Source of the DNA: Deltaproteobacteria bacterium
Lineage (GTDB): Bacteria > Myxococcota > UBA796 > SXON01
NCBI GenBank assembly: GCA_947483545.1
Contig: CANKNP010000005.1
Span: 1 to 38,430, forward strand
Reading direction: 5' to 3'
Length of the DNA: 38,430 bases
Shown here: one piece after another, positions 19,501-26,067 of the stretch
Numbering within the stretch: position 1 is the stretch's first letter
Layout: every line of letters begins with the position of its first letter
Made by a program: the position numbers and the translations under genes
Notes under the pieces: model-generated
Told to the model about the DNA's origin: nothing
What the model saw: only the letters and a program-made list of their open reading frames with translations
Databases searched by the model: none

Positions 19501-21034
19501 CGTTCGGTGGGAACCGCAGCCCGGCCAGCGGCAGCCGCACCTGCTCACGGAGTCCCGACTTCGCGTGGTTCTCCGCGTACAGTTCTCGAAGAAAGGCGTG
19601 CCAGTCCTCGCCCTGTCCTGCCGCGACACCCAAGCCCACGATGGCCAGACGACACGGGAGAGCGTCCGGAGTGGGAGGCGGCGCGGGCACTTGACCGCCC
19701 GCAAAACTCACCGGCCGTCCAGGCGCATAGGACTCCACGATACAATGCGCGTTGTTCCCACCAAATCCGAATGCGGACACCGCGGCGCGTCGAACCCCGG
19801 AAACCGTCGGCCACGCCGAAGCCTGCCGGAGCAACCGAAACCGCGAGCCATGCAATTCCGCCAGCGGCTCCTCCACATGCAACGTCGGCGGCATCTGCTC
19901 GTTCGCCATCCCCGCGAGCACCTTTTGGATGCCCGCGACCCCGGCGACGGCGATCAGGTGCCCGAGGTTCGACTTGAGCGATCCGATCGCGATCGGCGGC
20001 CCCTCCCCGTAAGCCATGCCCAGGCTGCCGAGCTCCGCCCGGTCGCCCGTGGGCGTGCCGGTCGCATGACACTCGATCAGTTGGATGTCTCGCGGGCTCA
20101 ACCCGGAGGCCATAAACGCCGCCGCCATCGCCCGACGTTGACCCTCCTCAGACGGCGCCAGCAGCGACCGCCCCCGCGCATCATTCGAGAGCCCGACGCC
20201 CCGGATCACCCCGTGGATGCGGTCCCCCTCGCGCTCAGCGTCCGCGAGGCGCTTCAACGTCAGGAGCGCACAGCCCTCGGCCGGCAAGAGGCCATCGGCG
20301 CCGCTGTGGAAGGGCCGCGACTGCCCGGTCTTGGACATCGCGCCCAAGGCACAAAACCCGATGTGCAAGAACAGGCTGTCCGCGCGGTTCACGGCGCCGG
20401 CCAACATTACGTCGGCGCGGCCATCGTTCAGCGCGTCACATGCCAGCTTGATCGCGTAGAGCGCGCTGGCGCAGGCGGCGTCGAGGGCGAAGGCGCCGGC
20501 GCCGAGGCCGAGGCCGCGGGCCAGCAGATCGGCGGGCAGGCCGGACATGAAGTGGTTGCGCGCATCGACCGGCGGACCGGGGGGGACCGGAAAGCCCCAG
20601 CGCCCAAGCTGCACGGCCTCGCCGAAGCGGGCCATTCCCTCGGAGGGAAAGGACAAGTTGCCGAAGATCGCGCCGGTCCGGGGCAGGACCCGGGAATCGG
20701 CGTGAACCCCGGCGTGGGCCAACGCTTCGCCGCCGACGTGCAGGAGCCAATGGACCAGCGGGTCGAGCGCCCCAGCGTCCGGAATCCCGCGGGCGGCGAG
20801 CCCGGCGACATCGACAGGCACGGAATCCTGGACGTATCCGCCGGCGGAGGACCACGCCTTGTCCTTCTCGCCGGGGCCACCGAGCACGTGGGTGTCCGCG
20901 ACCCGCCAACGGCCAGCAGGCGCCGCGGTGACGGAGTCCACGCCGGCGAGCACATTCGCGGCGAACTGTGCGGCGGACTTCGCGCCCGGGAGGAGGGCGG
21001 CGTAGCCGACGATGGCGACAGGGGCGGAGGGCAT
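13571..21034 (-). CDS. Pfa3/PfaC-like PUFA synthase subunit (KS-CLF-DH-DH-DH'-AGPAT)
   Basis: A 2487-residue iterative fatty acid/polyketide synthase subunit. Domains in order: active ketosynthase 1-440 (Cys188 in DAACAS, His323 in HATGT, His359 in NLGHL); chain-length-factor-like KS 460-780 in which the Cys is replaced (VSHEELSG at 619-626); an Ala/Pro-rich linker 790-1060 with a short helix (IHGEFLARQ at 922-930); four hot-dog folds forming two FabA-like dehydratases, with catalytic-type His in FFDGHF (1327-1332) and FKAHF (1714-1718); a PKS-type DH-like double hot-dog 1845-2100 with LFHGPEF; and a C-terminal acyltransferase 2260-2450 with NHQNYIES (HX4E instead of HX4D) and VEGTR. This order matches myxobacterial Pfa3, whose acyltransferase is thought to release product into lipid. 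No ACP, malonyl transferase, ketoreductase or enoyl reductase is encoded nearby. First gene of a four-gene operon. Product unknown. Confidence 0.9.
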   Translation of the reverse strand: MPSAPVAIVGYAALLPGAKSAAQFAANVLAGVDSVTAAPAGRWRVADTHVLGGPGEKDKAWSSAGGYVQDSVPVDVAGLAARGIPDAGALDPLVHWLLHVGGEALAHAGVHADSRVLPRTGAIFGNLSFPSEGMARFGEAVQLGRWGFPVPPGPPVDARNHFMSGLPADLLARGLGLGAGAFALDAACASALYAIKLACDALNDGRADVMLAGAVNRADSLFLHIGFCALGAMSKTGQSRPFHSGADGLLPAEGCALLTLKRLADAEREGDRIHGVIRGVGLSNDARGRSLLAPSEEGQRRAMAAAFMASGLSPRDIQLIECHATGTPTGDRAELGSLGMAYGEGPPIAIGSLKSNLGHLIAVAGVAGIQKVLAGMANEQMPPTLHVEEPLAELHGSRFRLLRQASAWPTVSGVRRAAVSAFGFGGNNAHCIVESYAPGRPVSFAGGQVPAPPPTPDALPCRLAIVGLGVAAGQGEDWHAFLRELYAENHAKSGLREQVRLPLAGLRFPPNDLKMSLAQQTLMFRVAGDAWADARAEGRGDRARTAVIVGMGADGEVAGFGLRWRMPDLVAGLGADDVNRLKDAAAPSLRAEHVIGTMPNIPANRLSFQYDLGGPGFTVSHEELSGLTALSVAATLLRVGDVDRVLVGATDRAEDPRTAKALAALGVRAEPGSGAVALVVKRLDDARRDGDTIYAIVDDVEVLGPGRVFPTTTTTAPPLPPALGHAHAAKGLLQVAAAALYLRYGRLPSSAAPLSALAVDVSSIGGSSARVTLRSAGPTCDRLEDGAREVPLPAAILTLPTRVIAGRDPLPRPSASPGVAAAPHFPIPRPALEPSVQHMAPAPSLPSVRAVPGALPAAEASGYGLRAADDGLRATGMFKSEAVVSLGLVGPAAGPAEPYELLPAADPLLAALLEQQATVTRIHGEFLARQSAVHAAYRAAAQGTSRAIFAAMSDMGEGGAPSLLAQAASSEAGTMGPALSASAAPSPALASVNLSAPPPSARANAAPAPNPAAAGGSPSSLPPSSGEAPEGRRGVGNPGTMRDLPGPKLTRQDLENGASGSITSIFGAAFATYDAFQRVVRMPEPPLLLADRVLGIEGEAKKLGKGRIVTETDVRADSWYLHEDHIPAGVMIEAGQADLLLISWQGIDDMNRGERIYRLLGCDLIYRNGLPAVGDTLQYDIRCDGHARLGDIRMFFFHYACTVNGQTRLEVKEGQAGFFSDKELAESGGVLWDAATAEMKLGDAHLSAVVTPDRTVLDRSHLEALAEGDVTGCFGESHRLACTHTRTPRIASGKMIFHDRVVIEPNGGPWGRGYLRSEQDITPSSWFFDGHFKSDPCMPGTLMFEGCLQAMQIYLTALGYTLPRDGWRFEPKADTVFKLRCRGQVIPTSKLLTYELFVEELGIAGGRPYLKAQVMCTVDGLKCFHADPLVIEMIPDWPLSRMHEFDGWKESKPVAWDYRSLIACAWGKPSEAFGPMYTPFDGPIRPARLPGPPYHFMSRVVKTTGKMGGLDVGSTCEVEYDVPPDAWYFRENGARVMPFAVLLEAALQPCGWLASWSGCALTTPEELLFRNLDGTAHVRCDVTPEAGTIATTVQLTKLSKSAGMIIVGFKVEMFIAGASVYKMDTVFGFFPPAAFENQVGVGSTEEDRAWLASPSEFLVDLRGEPGRYHTGTLRLPPPMMCMLDRVTGYWPEGGKAGLGKWRAEKTVDPREWMFKAHFYQDPVQPGSLGIEALIQLLQFHMIHRGYGDRVPNPRFEALGTTEKGAPPMTWKYRGQVTPRTNLVQSEVIILEEHDDHVIAEAHLWVDGKRIYSAWKLCMRVVSEAGPNPRPFDPGGVGAPSAPPSVELSPVDAFVDIPVPHGHAPTWVIPSLPMMTMAMLALHGAHRAGLAASWLEGTALRWFTFPDGPRVAHIGAVAAGSGVMVTLSATTTAHGHVHKADPFFRAQITALAAAVPTPDPLVDVRAGREGAELYASGELFHGPEFAVVDQVRAVGSNGATLLLRPSPPDKLLDGATHGVPHDHLESWFPALAPGQVGYPSRLLGLGLFGAIPTGPVRCEVRRGELVAGRPRILAWFYDAALADPAPCAFFHLEEVLLPKGRIGSAAPAERRAFLQGHPVPGLSLASIEGAVATLTAVEAHGSDWLPGTLERVYGTANPASIAAKELLGQRLRVHPRHVALEPVAGGFWGHDAHAPLQTYRLRVDGDRVTLQNLAETRGAFLLDLDLDAVVRWWRKELACGEWPGEDILVGLARGTLAGVRLHDPDGFAGLRGQPCLYLGNHQNYIESVVFCCVMSALSNFTLDALAKREHGDGWLGNVHALLTSWKSVHFPGSMVFFDQSRPETLGPLVADRCRAHSLLVHVEGTRVTELDQPVTKISSLWVDLAIERGIPIVPVAFRGGVDGVRVDLPVARQTHHIGAAILPSTLAAMPYADRRKHILAAINALGLPEQRGDAPLPAGAPADVIRTLVGPMERWEGIDPEWVQRWRG
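17940..17975. repeat. Paired small hairpins inside the synthase linker, REP-like
   Basis: Two adjacent inverted repeats lie in the coding sequence of the Ala/Pro-rich linker: CGCCC-TTC-GGGCG (17940-17952) and CCTCCC...GGGAGG (17953-17958 with 17970-17975). Their tandem GC-rich layout resembles palindromic extragenic repeats, here tolerated in a disordered linker (protein segment around residues 1020-1032). I did not see a second copy in the window, so a repeat family is a guess. Confidence 0.3.
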
Positions 21035-21180
21035 GCGACGGCCCGGGTAATCGTCGCCGGGGGCGGGGGTGTCACGGGGGGGTCACGGGGGGCCCGCGGG
21101 ACCACACGGGCGGTTCACGGCCGGGTTGGGCCAGCCGGCGGTGGTTCGGAGCCCGCCGCCTCCCGGGTTACCCAAACCCC
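21035..21180. promoter_or_regulatory. Divergent promoter region of the synthase operon with tandem GTCACGGGGGG repeats
   Basis: This 146-bp gap lies between the leftward synthase operon and the rightward AAA/nuclease gene. It holds a perfect direct repeat of GTCACGGGGGG (21071-21081 and 21082-21092), spaced by 11 bp, about one helical turn, and a weaker third copy TTCACGGCCGG starting at 21114, about three turns on. Same-face spacing of this kind is typical of activator or repressor sites. I find no convincing -35/-10 pair, and neither flanking start has a clear ribosome site. Confidence 0.4.
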
Positions 21181-22905
21181 ATGCACCTCCGCCTGCCGCT
21201 CGGCACCTCCGACTTCGCGAAGGTCCGTCGTGGCGGGAGCCACTACGTGGACAAGACCGGTCTGGTCGCCGAGCTGGTGCGATCTTCAGCGGAGATCGTG
21301 CTGCTCCCCCGGCCGCGCCGATTCGGCAAGACCCTCAACCTGTCGATGCTCCAGTATTGGTTCGAGCGCCCGGTGGACCCGCTCGGCCCGGGTGTGTTGA
21401 GCCCCGAGGACACGCGCGCGCTCTTCGATGGGCTGGAGGTGGCCGCGGCGGGGGAGGACATCGCCGCTTCCTGCCAGCGTCATCCAACGGTCGCGCTGAC
21501 CTTCAAGAGCGTGAAGTTCCGCAGCTGGGAGAAGTGCCAGGCCGAGGTGCTCGACCTGATCCGGCGCGAGGTGGTCCGGCACCAGCCGACATGGTCACAG
21601 GCCCCGATCGCAGCCCTGGACCGCAGCGTGCTCGACGAGATCGCCGCTGGAAACGCTGAGAACCTGCACAAGGCGCTCGGCGTCCTGACGCGCGCGCTGC
21701 ACCTTCGGACCGGCGAGGAGGTCGTGCTGCTGATCGATGAGTACGACACCCCGATCCACGAGGGTTGGCAGCACGGCTACTACGATCAGGTCATCGAACT
21801 GTTTCGAGGCCTGCTCTCGGCGGGCATCAAGGACAACAAGGCGCTCTACCGCGGCGTGCTCACGGGCATCCTTCGGGTCGGCAAGGAGTCCATGTTTTCG
21901 GGGCTCAACAACGTCGCCGTCTACTCGCTGCTCTCCACCCCGTTTTCGCAGCACTTCGGCTTTACGGAGGCGGAGGTCACCGGGCTGTGCGCGTTGGCCG
22001 GGCCCCCCGCTGACCTGAACGGGATCCAGCAGTGGTACAACGGCTACTTGATGGGTGGCACCCTCGTTTACAACCCCTGGTCGGTGCTGTCCTACCTCGC
22101 GGCCCCCATGGATGGTCTGAAGCCCTACTGGGTCAACACGGCGTCGCACGACCTGCTCCGCGATCTCTTGATCCGCGGCGGACAACGCATCCAGTTTGAG
22201 TTGGCGGAGCTGATCGCCGGCCGAGAGATCGAGCGGCCGATCTCCGAGGACATCCAGCTCCGGGATCTTCCGGGGAGCGGCGGGATCTGGAGCTTTCTGC
22301 TGTTCTGTGGGTACCTGAAGGCGCGGAACGTCAGGCAGGTGGGCGGGAAGACGTTCGCTACCCTCTCCGTTCCAAACCAGGAGGTATTCGCCTCCTACAT
22401 CGGGATTTTTTCGGACTGGATGGCGAGTGCGCTTGGGGGCTCGGAGGATGTCGCGCACCTCTGCCGTGCGCTCCTCACCGGCGACGCCGCCACGTTCGGT
22501 GCCGGCCTTCAGCGGCTCGTCCTGCAGTCCCTCTCTTTCTTCGACACCGGAGCGCGGACCGCAGAGGCGGTCTATCAGGCGTTTGTGGTCGGCCTTTTGG
22601 TCCAACTGAACGCGACCCACGTGGTAGACACCAACCGGGAGAGCGGGTTCGGGCGCTACGACGTGTGTGTGAAGCCGCGGGTGGACTACGGTGGGCCCCG
22701 CTCGGGTGCTGTGCTTGAGCTCAAGTCCATCGACGATTCCTGCGAGCCACCCGAGACCTCCGATACGGCATTGACCTCGGCGATGACGCAGATCAAGGAC
22801 CGGGAGTATGCGGTGTCCTTGCGCCAGTCGGGGGCGGATCCCGTTTGGTTGTGGGCGGTGGTGTTCGACGGGAAGCGGGTGCGGGTGCGGGTGGAGAGGG
22901 CATAG
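21181..22905 (+). CDS. AAA-ATPase-like / PD-(D/E)XK nuclease-family protein
   Basis: The 574-residue protein has the architecture of the widespread AAA-ATPase-like plus DUF1703-type family. The N-terminus LPLGTSDFAKVRRGGSHYVDKT is the family signature. A P-loop-like RPRRFGKT (residues 44-51) and a Walker-B-like VVLLIDEYD follow, then a long middle region, and near the C-terminus the PD-(D/E)XK-like set with an Asp in FGRYDV and ExK in VLELKS. It is full length and looks intact. The ATG at 21181 starts exactly at the conserved N-terminus; longer upstream frame has no family similarity. Family members occur in many copies in some genomes and their function is not settled; mobility or defence roles have been guessed. 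Here it is divergent from the synthase operon. Confidence 0.85.
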   Translation: MHLRLPLGTSDFAKVRRGGSHYVDKTGLVAELVRSSAEIVLLPRPRRFGKTLNLSMLQYWFERPVDPLGPGVLSPEDTRALFDGLEVAAAGEDIAASCQRHPTVALTFKSVKFRSWEKCQAEVLDLIRREVVRHQPTWSQAPIAALDRSVLDEIAAGNAENLHKALGVLTRALHLRTGEEVVLLIDEYDTPIHEGWQHGYYDQVIELFRGLLSAGIKDNKALYRGVLTGILRVGKESMFSGLNNVAVYSLLSTPFSQHFGFTEAEVTGLCALAGPPADLNGIQQWYNGYLMGGTLVYNPWSVLSYLAAPMDGLKPYWVNTASHDLLRDLLIRGGQRIQFELAELIAGREIERPISEDIQLRDLPGSGGIWSFLLFCGYLKARNVRQVGGKTFATLSVPNQEVFASYIGIFSDWMASALGGSEDVAHLCRALLTGDAATFGAGLQRLVLQSLSFFDTGARTAEAVYQAFVVGLLVQLNATHVVDTNRESGFGRYDVCVKPRVDYGGPRSGAVLELKSIDDSCEPPETSDTALTSAMTQIKDREYAVSLRQSGADPVWLWAVVFDGKRVRVRVERA

Positions 22906-22909
22906 GGGC

Positions 22910-23689
22910 TTGTCGCCAGCCGACCACGTCGAGACCTGGGTTCGCCGCGCGGTGGTGTTGGCGATGCAGACGGCGCTGTTCCTGCCCTTCGCGACAATCA
23001 CCTCGTGCGGGGACAACCCGGTCGCGACGACCGCCACGTTCATCGACTCAGCGGACGACTGGCCGTTGGCCGCGTTCTCGATGGCGATCACGCTCCCGTG
23101 CCTTCTGTGGCCGCTGGCCCGGGACCGCGCCGTTGGCGAGGCAGTGAGAGCGTTCGTCGCGGCGGGCGTTTTCACGGTCACCGGCATGCTGTTCTTCTGG
23201 GCAGCGCTATTCAATGCCGACGCGTCCCCGCGGGTGGGGTTCTGGGCGCTCACCGGAGGTTCGCTCGCCTTGTCTATCCGGTGCCTTTGGGTAGCGTTGA
23301 AGGCGACGCGCCACGAACCCGGGAGGGCGGATCCGGTGATGATCGCGCTGATCCTGGGACCCGTCGGGCTCGTCGCCGCGGCGACCCGCCAGCCGGAACC
23401 CGAGCCTCAAGGCGTTGTTGACCTCCTCGCGGCCATCGCGCTCGGGATGCTCGTGCTGCCGGTCCTCAGCCTTGGTGTCGCCATTGGCCGGCGCGACTCC
23501 ATGAGCCCTCGCCCGCTTTGGTCGCGCATCGCGCTGCTCGTCGTGATCGGCCTTGGCTGGCTCTGGCTGGGACAGTGGTCCCAGCTTCCCGCTCTCCTGC
23601 GCGCGACTTGCTGGCTGGGCGCAACCACCGCGTTCGCGCGGGCGATTTGGCGGCCTCGGAGGGTTCACCGCCTGAGTGACCAGATCTGA
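22910..23689 (+). CDS. Polytopic membrane protein of unknown function
   Basis: About 260 residues with six or seven hydrophobic helices (for example LAMQTALFLPFATITSC, FSMAITLPCLLWPLA, FVAAGVFTVTGMLFFWAALF, LLAAIALGMLVLPVLSLGVAI, IALLVVIGLGWLWLGQW). No motif names a family. The start is uncertain: TTG at 22910 lies 4 nt after the stop of the preceding gene behind a GGAGAGGG ribosome site, which suggests coupling. ATG at 22964 or GTG at 22952 would shorten the protein by 14-18 residues but keep all helices. Likely cotranscribed with the AAA/nuclease gene. Confidence 0.65.
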   Translation: MSPADHVETWVRRAVVLAMQTALFLPFATITSCGDNPVATTATFIDSADDWPLAAFSMAITLPCLLWPLARDRAVGEAVRAFVAAGVFTVTGMLFFWAALFNADASPRVGFWALTGGSLALSIRCLWVALKATRHEPGRADPVMIALILGPVGLVAAATRQPEPEPQGVVDLLAAIALGMLVLPVLSLGVAIGRRDSMSPRPLWSRIALLVVIGLGWLWLGQWSQLPALLRATCWLGATTAFARAIWRPRRVHRLSDQI

Positions 23690-23727
23690 CAAACTCACTT
23701 TTGGCCATTGTGGCGATGGGTGTCGGG

Positions 23728-24337
23728 TCACCCCCGCATCACCACCTTCATCGCCCCACGCGCCCGGTTGAGCGCCTCCACCCCAAGCGGCAGTTCCGCG
23801 TCGATCAACCCAGTGGGATCCACCGCCCCGCTAGCCAGGAGCCGCAGCGCAGGCTCAAAAGGCCCGCAGCGACTCCCGATCACCCGCACCTCGTTGATCA
23901 CCACGTTGTTGGGCTCAAACCCGGCAAGATCGTGCGTGGTGGTCTTCAAGATCACCGTGCCCTCCGGCCGGACCAGGGAGACCGCCAGGCCAAGGCCAAT
24001 CGAACTGCCCGGGCAGTCGATCACCACGTCCGCGCCTGACTCCCCGCCGTGCTCGATGCCCTTCGGCAACCGCGCGAGACGCTCCGGGCGCCCGCGGACC
24101 TGAACCCTCGCGCCGGTCAGCGCCAGCACCCGCGCACAGAGCTGACCAAGCCGCCCGGGGCCCAGCACGATCACTCGGTCCGATGGCCGGATGTGGACCT
24201 GCTCGAGGATCCGGAGCGGCCGCCAGGGGTTCGACAAAGACCGCGGCGCGATCCTCGACGGATTCCGGGACAGCGTGAAGGTTCGCGACCGGCACCGAGA
24301 CCCGCTCGGCGAACGCGCCGTCGCGGCCGAGAAGAAC
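23728..24337 (-). pseudogene. Truncated, frameshifted zinc-type alcohol dehydrogenase (MDR) remnant
   Basis: On the minus strand from about 24337 a frame reads [20 protein letters not shown]...[14 protein letters not shown], the classic end of the GroES-like catalytic domain of medium-chain dehydrogenases. At about 24215 the sequence must shift frame (one extra base or two missing) to continue as [34 protein letters not shown], the NAD(P)-binding GxGxxG-type Rossmann fold, and on to the end at 23728. The first 110 or so residues, with the catalytic zinc ligands, are absent. As it stands it cannot encode an active enzyme. Confidence 0.65.
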
Positions 24338-24648
24338 GTGAAGTCGAAAGCCCCGTCGTCCGTGGTCTCGACGAGCGCCGCCGTCCGGGGCTCAACGTGT
24401 GCCGCGTCCGACGACACACTGGTCTGCAAGAGAGCGTCGCCGAACCCCGAGCAGAAACCACCGGTGTTGTATTGGATGTCAAGCGGGACATCGCCGCGGT
24501 TCACCATGAAAATCTCATAGGAGAGCCACGGCCGCGGCTTCGGAGGCGTGCTCTGACGACGCGGGTAGGGATACGGCTTCTCGACGGGCGGCCAGGTCTC
24601 GCGGCAAACGATGGCGAGGATCAGGTCGGGGGGTTTGGCGGTGTTCAT
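23728..24648 (-). pseudogene. Open frame joining an unknown N-terminal part to a dehydrogenase C-terminus
   Basis: One open frame runs from ATG 24648 to a stop at 23728, but it looks like a join of two genes. Residues 1 to about 106 form a plausible protein of unknown family ([32 protein letters not shown]). The next 40 or so residues are Ser/Arg-rich ([21 protein letters not shown]), as expected for off-frame reading of GC-rich code. From [20 protein letters not shown] onward the frame is the Rossmann half of a medium-chain dehydrogenase. The missing middle of that enzyme is read in another frame (see the next entry). A deletion or assembly join near 24330-24345 would explain the layout. A longer start at 24690 is possible. 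Confidence 0.6.
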
Positions 24649-24686
24649 GCCCCCGTTACGGCGGAGGGAGGCGTCCAGTAAGCCCC

Positions 24687-25886
24687 TCACCCCAGCCAGG
24701 ATCTCACGGCGGCAAGCGGGTATCGGATCATCTCGAAGATCGCCGCGATGTACACGTCATTCGGGCCGGCCCGCTCAGGATTTCGATACTCCCAGACCAC
24801 CTCGCCCCCCCGCGTGACTTCGACGACCCGGCCGCGGGTGGACTCGGTGACCAGAACACTCCCGTTGGGCAACTCCTGGGCGGCGCCGAGCACCTCGGAG
24901 ACCAGGGGATGTTCGGGACTCCCGGCGTAGGACCAGCGTAGCTTGGTGGTCCACGGTTCCAAGGCGAGGACCCGGCTCATGCCCCGGGTGGCGCCGCGGT
25001 TGTCGAACATCATCAGGGCGCCGGTGGGGGTGATCTCGACATCGTGCTGGCGAGACCAGTCGCCGGTCGTGGCCCAGAGGATGCGCTGCTGGTCGAGATC
25101 GAGCACGGCGAGCGCGCCGATGTGACGCATGGAGAGCAAGACGCGACCCGGGCCGGTGAAGCCCGAGTCATCGTGGACATCGTCGAGGGGAAAGAGGGCG
25201 TTGGTGTGGAGGATGTCGCCGGTGTCGGGCGGGGCGCGGTCCAATAGATGGGCCCAGGGGGAGCGCGCGAGGGCGGCAAGCACGGAGACGCGGCGAACCA
25301 CCTGGCCTTCGTCGTCGAGCTCGGTGACGAAGTCCTCGAGCAGCGGGTGACCGGGCGGGCCGCGGTCGGGGCGGGGCACCCGGGTGAGCACGAGCACGCC
25401 GCCGTCGGGACGCCAGCGGGCGTCGTGGTGGGCGCGGTTGGCGGTGGCCCAGACAATGCGCGACTGGCGGTCGAGGTGGACGAGGCCGAGGCCCTCGAAG
25501 ATCGCGAGCAGGTGGCCGTCTGCGGGGCGGAGGGCGACGCGACGCCACGTGCCCGTGGCCTCGGGATCGTTGGAGGTGACGGCGGGGAACGCCGCCGAAA
25601 AGGGCTTGGCCCAGGTGTGCAAGACCTTGCCGTCCATGGCGATCAGCGAGGCGGTGGCAGCGTGCCCGGAGTTGTAGAGCGACACGCCGGCCACCGCTCG
25701 GGCGCGGTCCCAGACCACCACGCCGGTGTGCGCGGGCGCAGGCGCGGAGCCGGTGACATACCCGAGGGATTCGAGCCGATCGATGGTGGTGATGGGATCG
25801 GACGAGAGGTCGGGGTACCAACGTCCTGGGAGGGACGCGGGGGCGGGGGGTGGGATGGCGAGGGCGAGGGCGAGGGCGAGGAGCAC
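24687..25886 (-). CDS. Arylsulfotransferase-like beta-propeller protein, exported
   Basis: About 400 residues with repeated propeller strands and the pattern of the arylsulfotransferase (ASST)-like family: TASLIAMDGKVLHTWAKPF near the front, HHDARWRPDGGVLVLTR, HTNALFPLDD, GRVLLSMRHIGALAVLDLD, ILWATTGDWSRQHDVEITPTGALMMFDNRG, AAQELPNGSVLVTESTRGRVVEVTRGGEVVWEY. Catalytic His residues seem present at HHD and QHD, but activity in this branch is not established. A hydrophobic stretch (LLALALALAIPPPAPAS) suggests export. The start is uncertain: GTG at 25886 is the only codon just before it, without a good ribosome site, and the frame is open farther upstream. It is followed after 38 nt by the decayed frame starting at 24648. 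Confidence 0.75.
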   Translation of the reverse strand: MLLALALALAIPPPAPASLPGRWYPDLSSDPITTIDRLESLGYVTGSAPAPAHTGVVVWDRARAVAGVSLYNSGHAATASLIAMDGKVLHTWAKPFSAAFPAVTSNDPEATGTWRRVALRPADGHLLAIFEGLGLVHLDRQSRIVWATANRAHHDARWRPDGGVLVLTRVPRPDRGPPGHPLLEDFVTELDDEGQVVRRVSVLAALARSPWAHLLDRAPPDTGDILHTNALFPLDDVHDDSGFTGPGRVLLSMRHIGALAVLDLDQQRILWATTGDWSRQHDVEITPTGALMMFDNRGATRGMSRVLALEPWTTKLRWSYAGSPEHPLVSEVLGAAQELPNGSVLVTESTRGRVVEVTRGGEVVWEYRNPERAGPNDVYIAAIFEMIRYPLAAVRSWLG

Positions 25887-26067
25887 GGGCGGGAGGTATC
25901 CGGCCCGCGGAAGCCCGGTCCCCAGCGGAGGGGGGTTCGCCTGAAAACCCCGCCTCGCCGAAAATCCCGCGCCCGCCGGATGTGAAGCGGCGTTGCACGG
26001 CGGGGAGGGCGGCCAGACGATGGCACTGAGCCGCCCCACTCCGACCTTGATCGAATACCCTCCCCCG
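25887..26067. promoter_or_regulatory. Divergent intergenic region, ASST-like / FAD dehydrogenase
   Basis: About 180 bp between divergent starts must hold promoters for both genes. A slightly AT-richer stretch (TTGATCGAATAC, 26047-26058) sits just ahead of the FAD gene. I see no clear -35/-10 pair, repeat or RNA structure. The ASST-like frame remains open across the region, so its start could lie within it. Confidence 0.25.

Noticed and set aside
23718..23733. GGGTG-TCGGGT-CACCC hairpin between the membrane protein and the dehydrogenase remnant, as a terminator.
   Set aside because: It overlaps the 3' end of the remnant's frame, has only a 5-bp stem and no T-tract.
24202..24223. Chain of restriction-type sites (NotI, BspEI, BamHI, XhoI overlapping) that looks like a cloning polylinker, right at the dehydrogenase frameshift.
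   Set aside because: Both flanks translate as continuous dehydrogenase (VEPLAAA before, [10 protein letters not shown] after), and such GC-rich hexamers are frequent here. Vector contamination would interrupt the protein. Read data would settle it.
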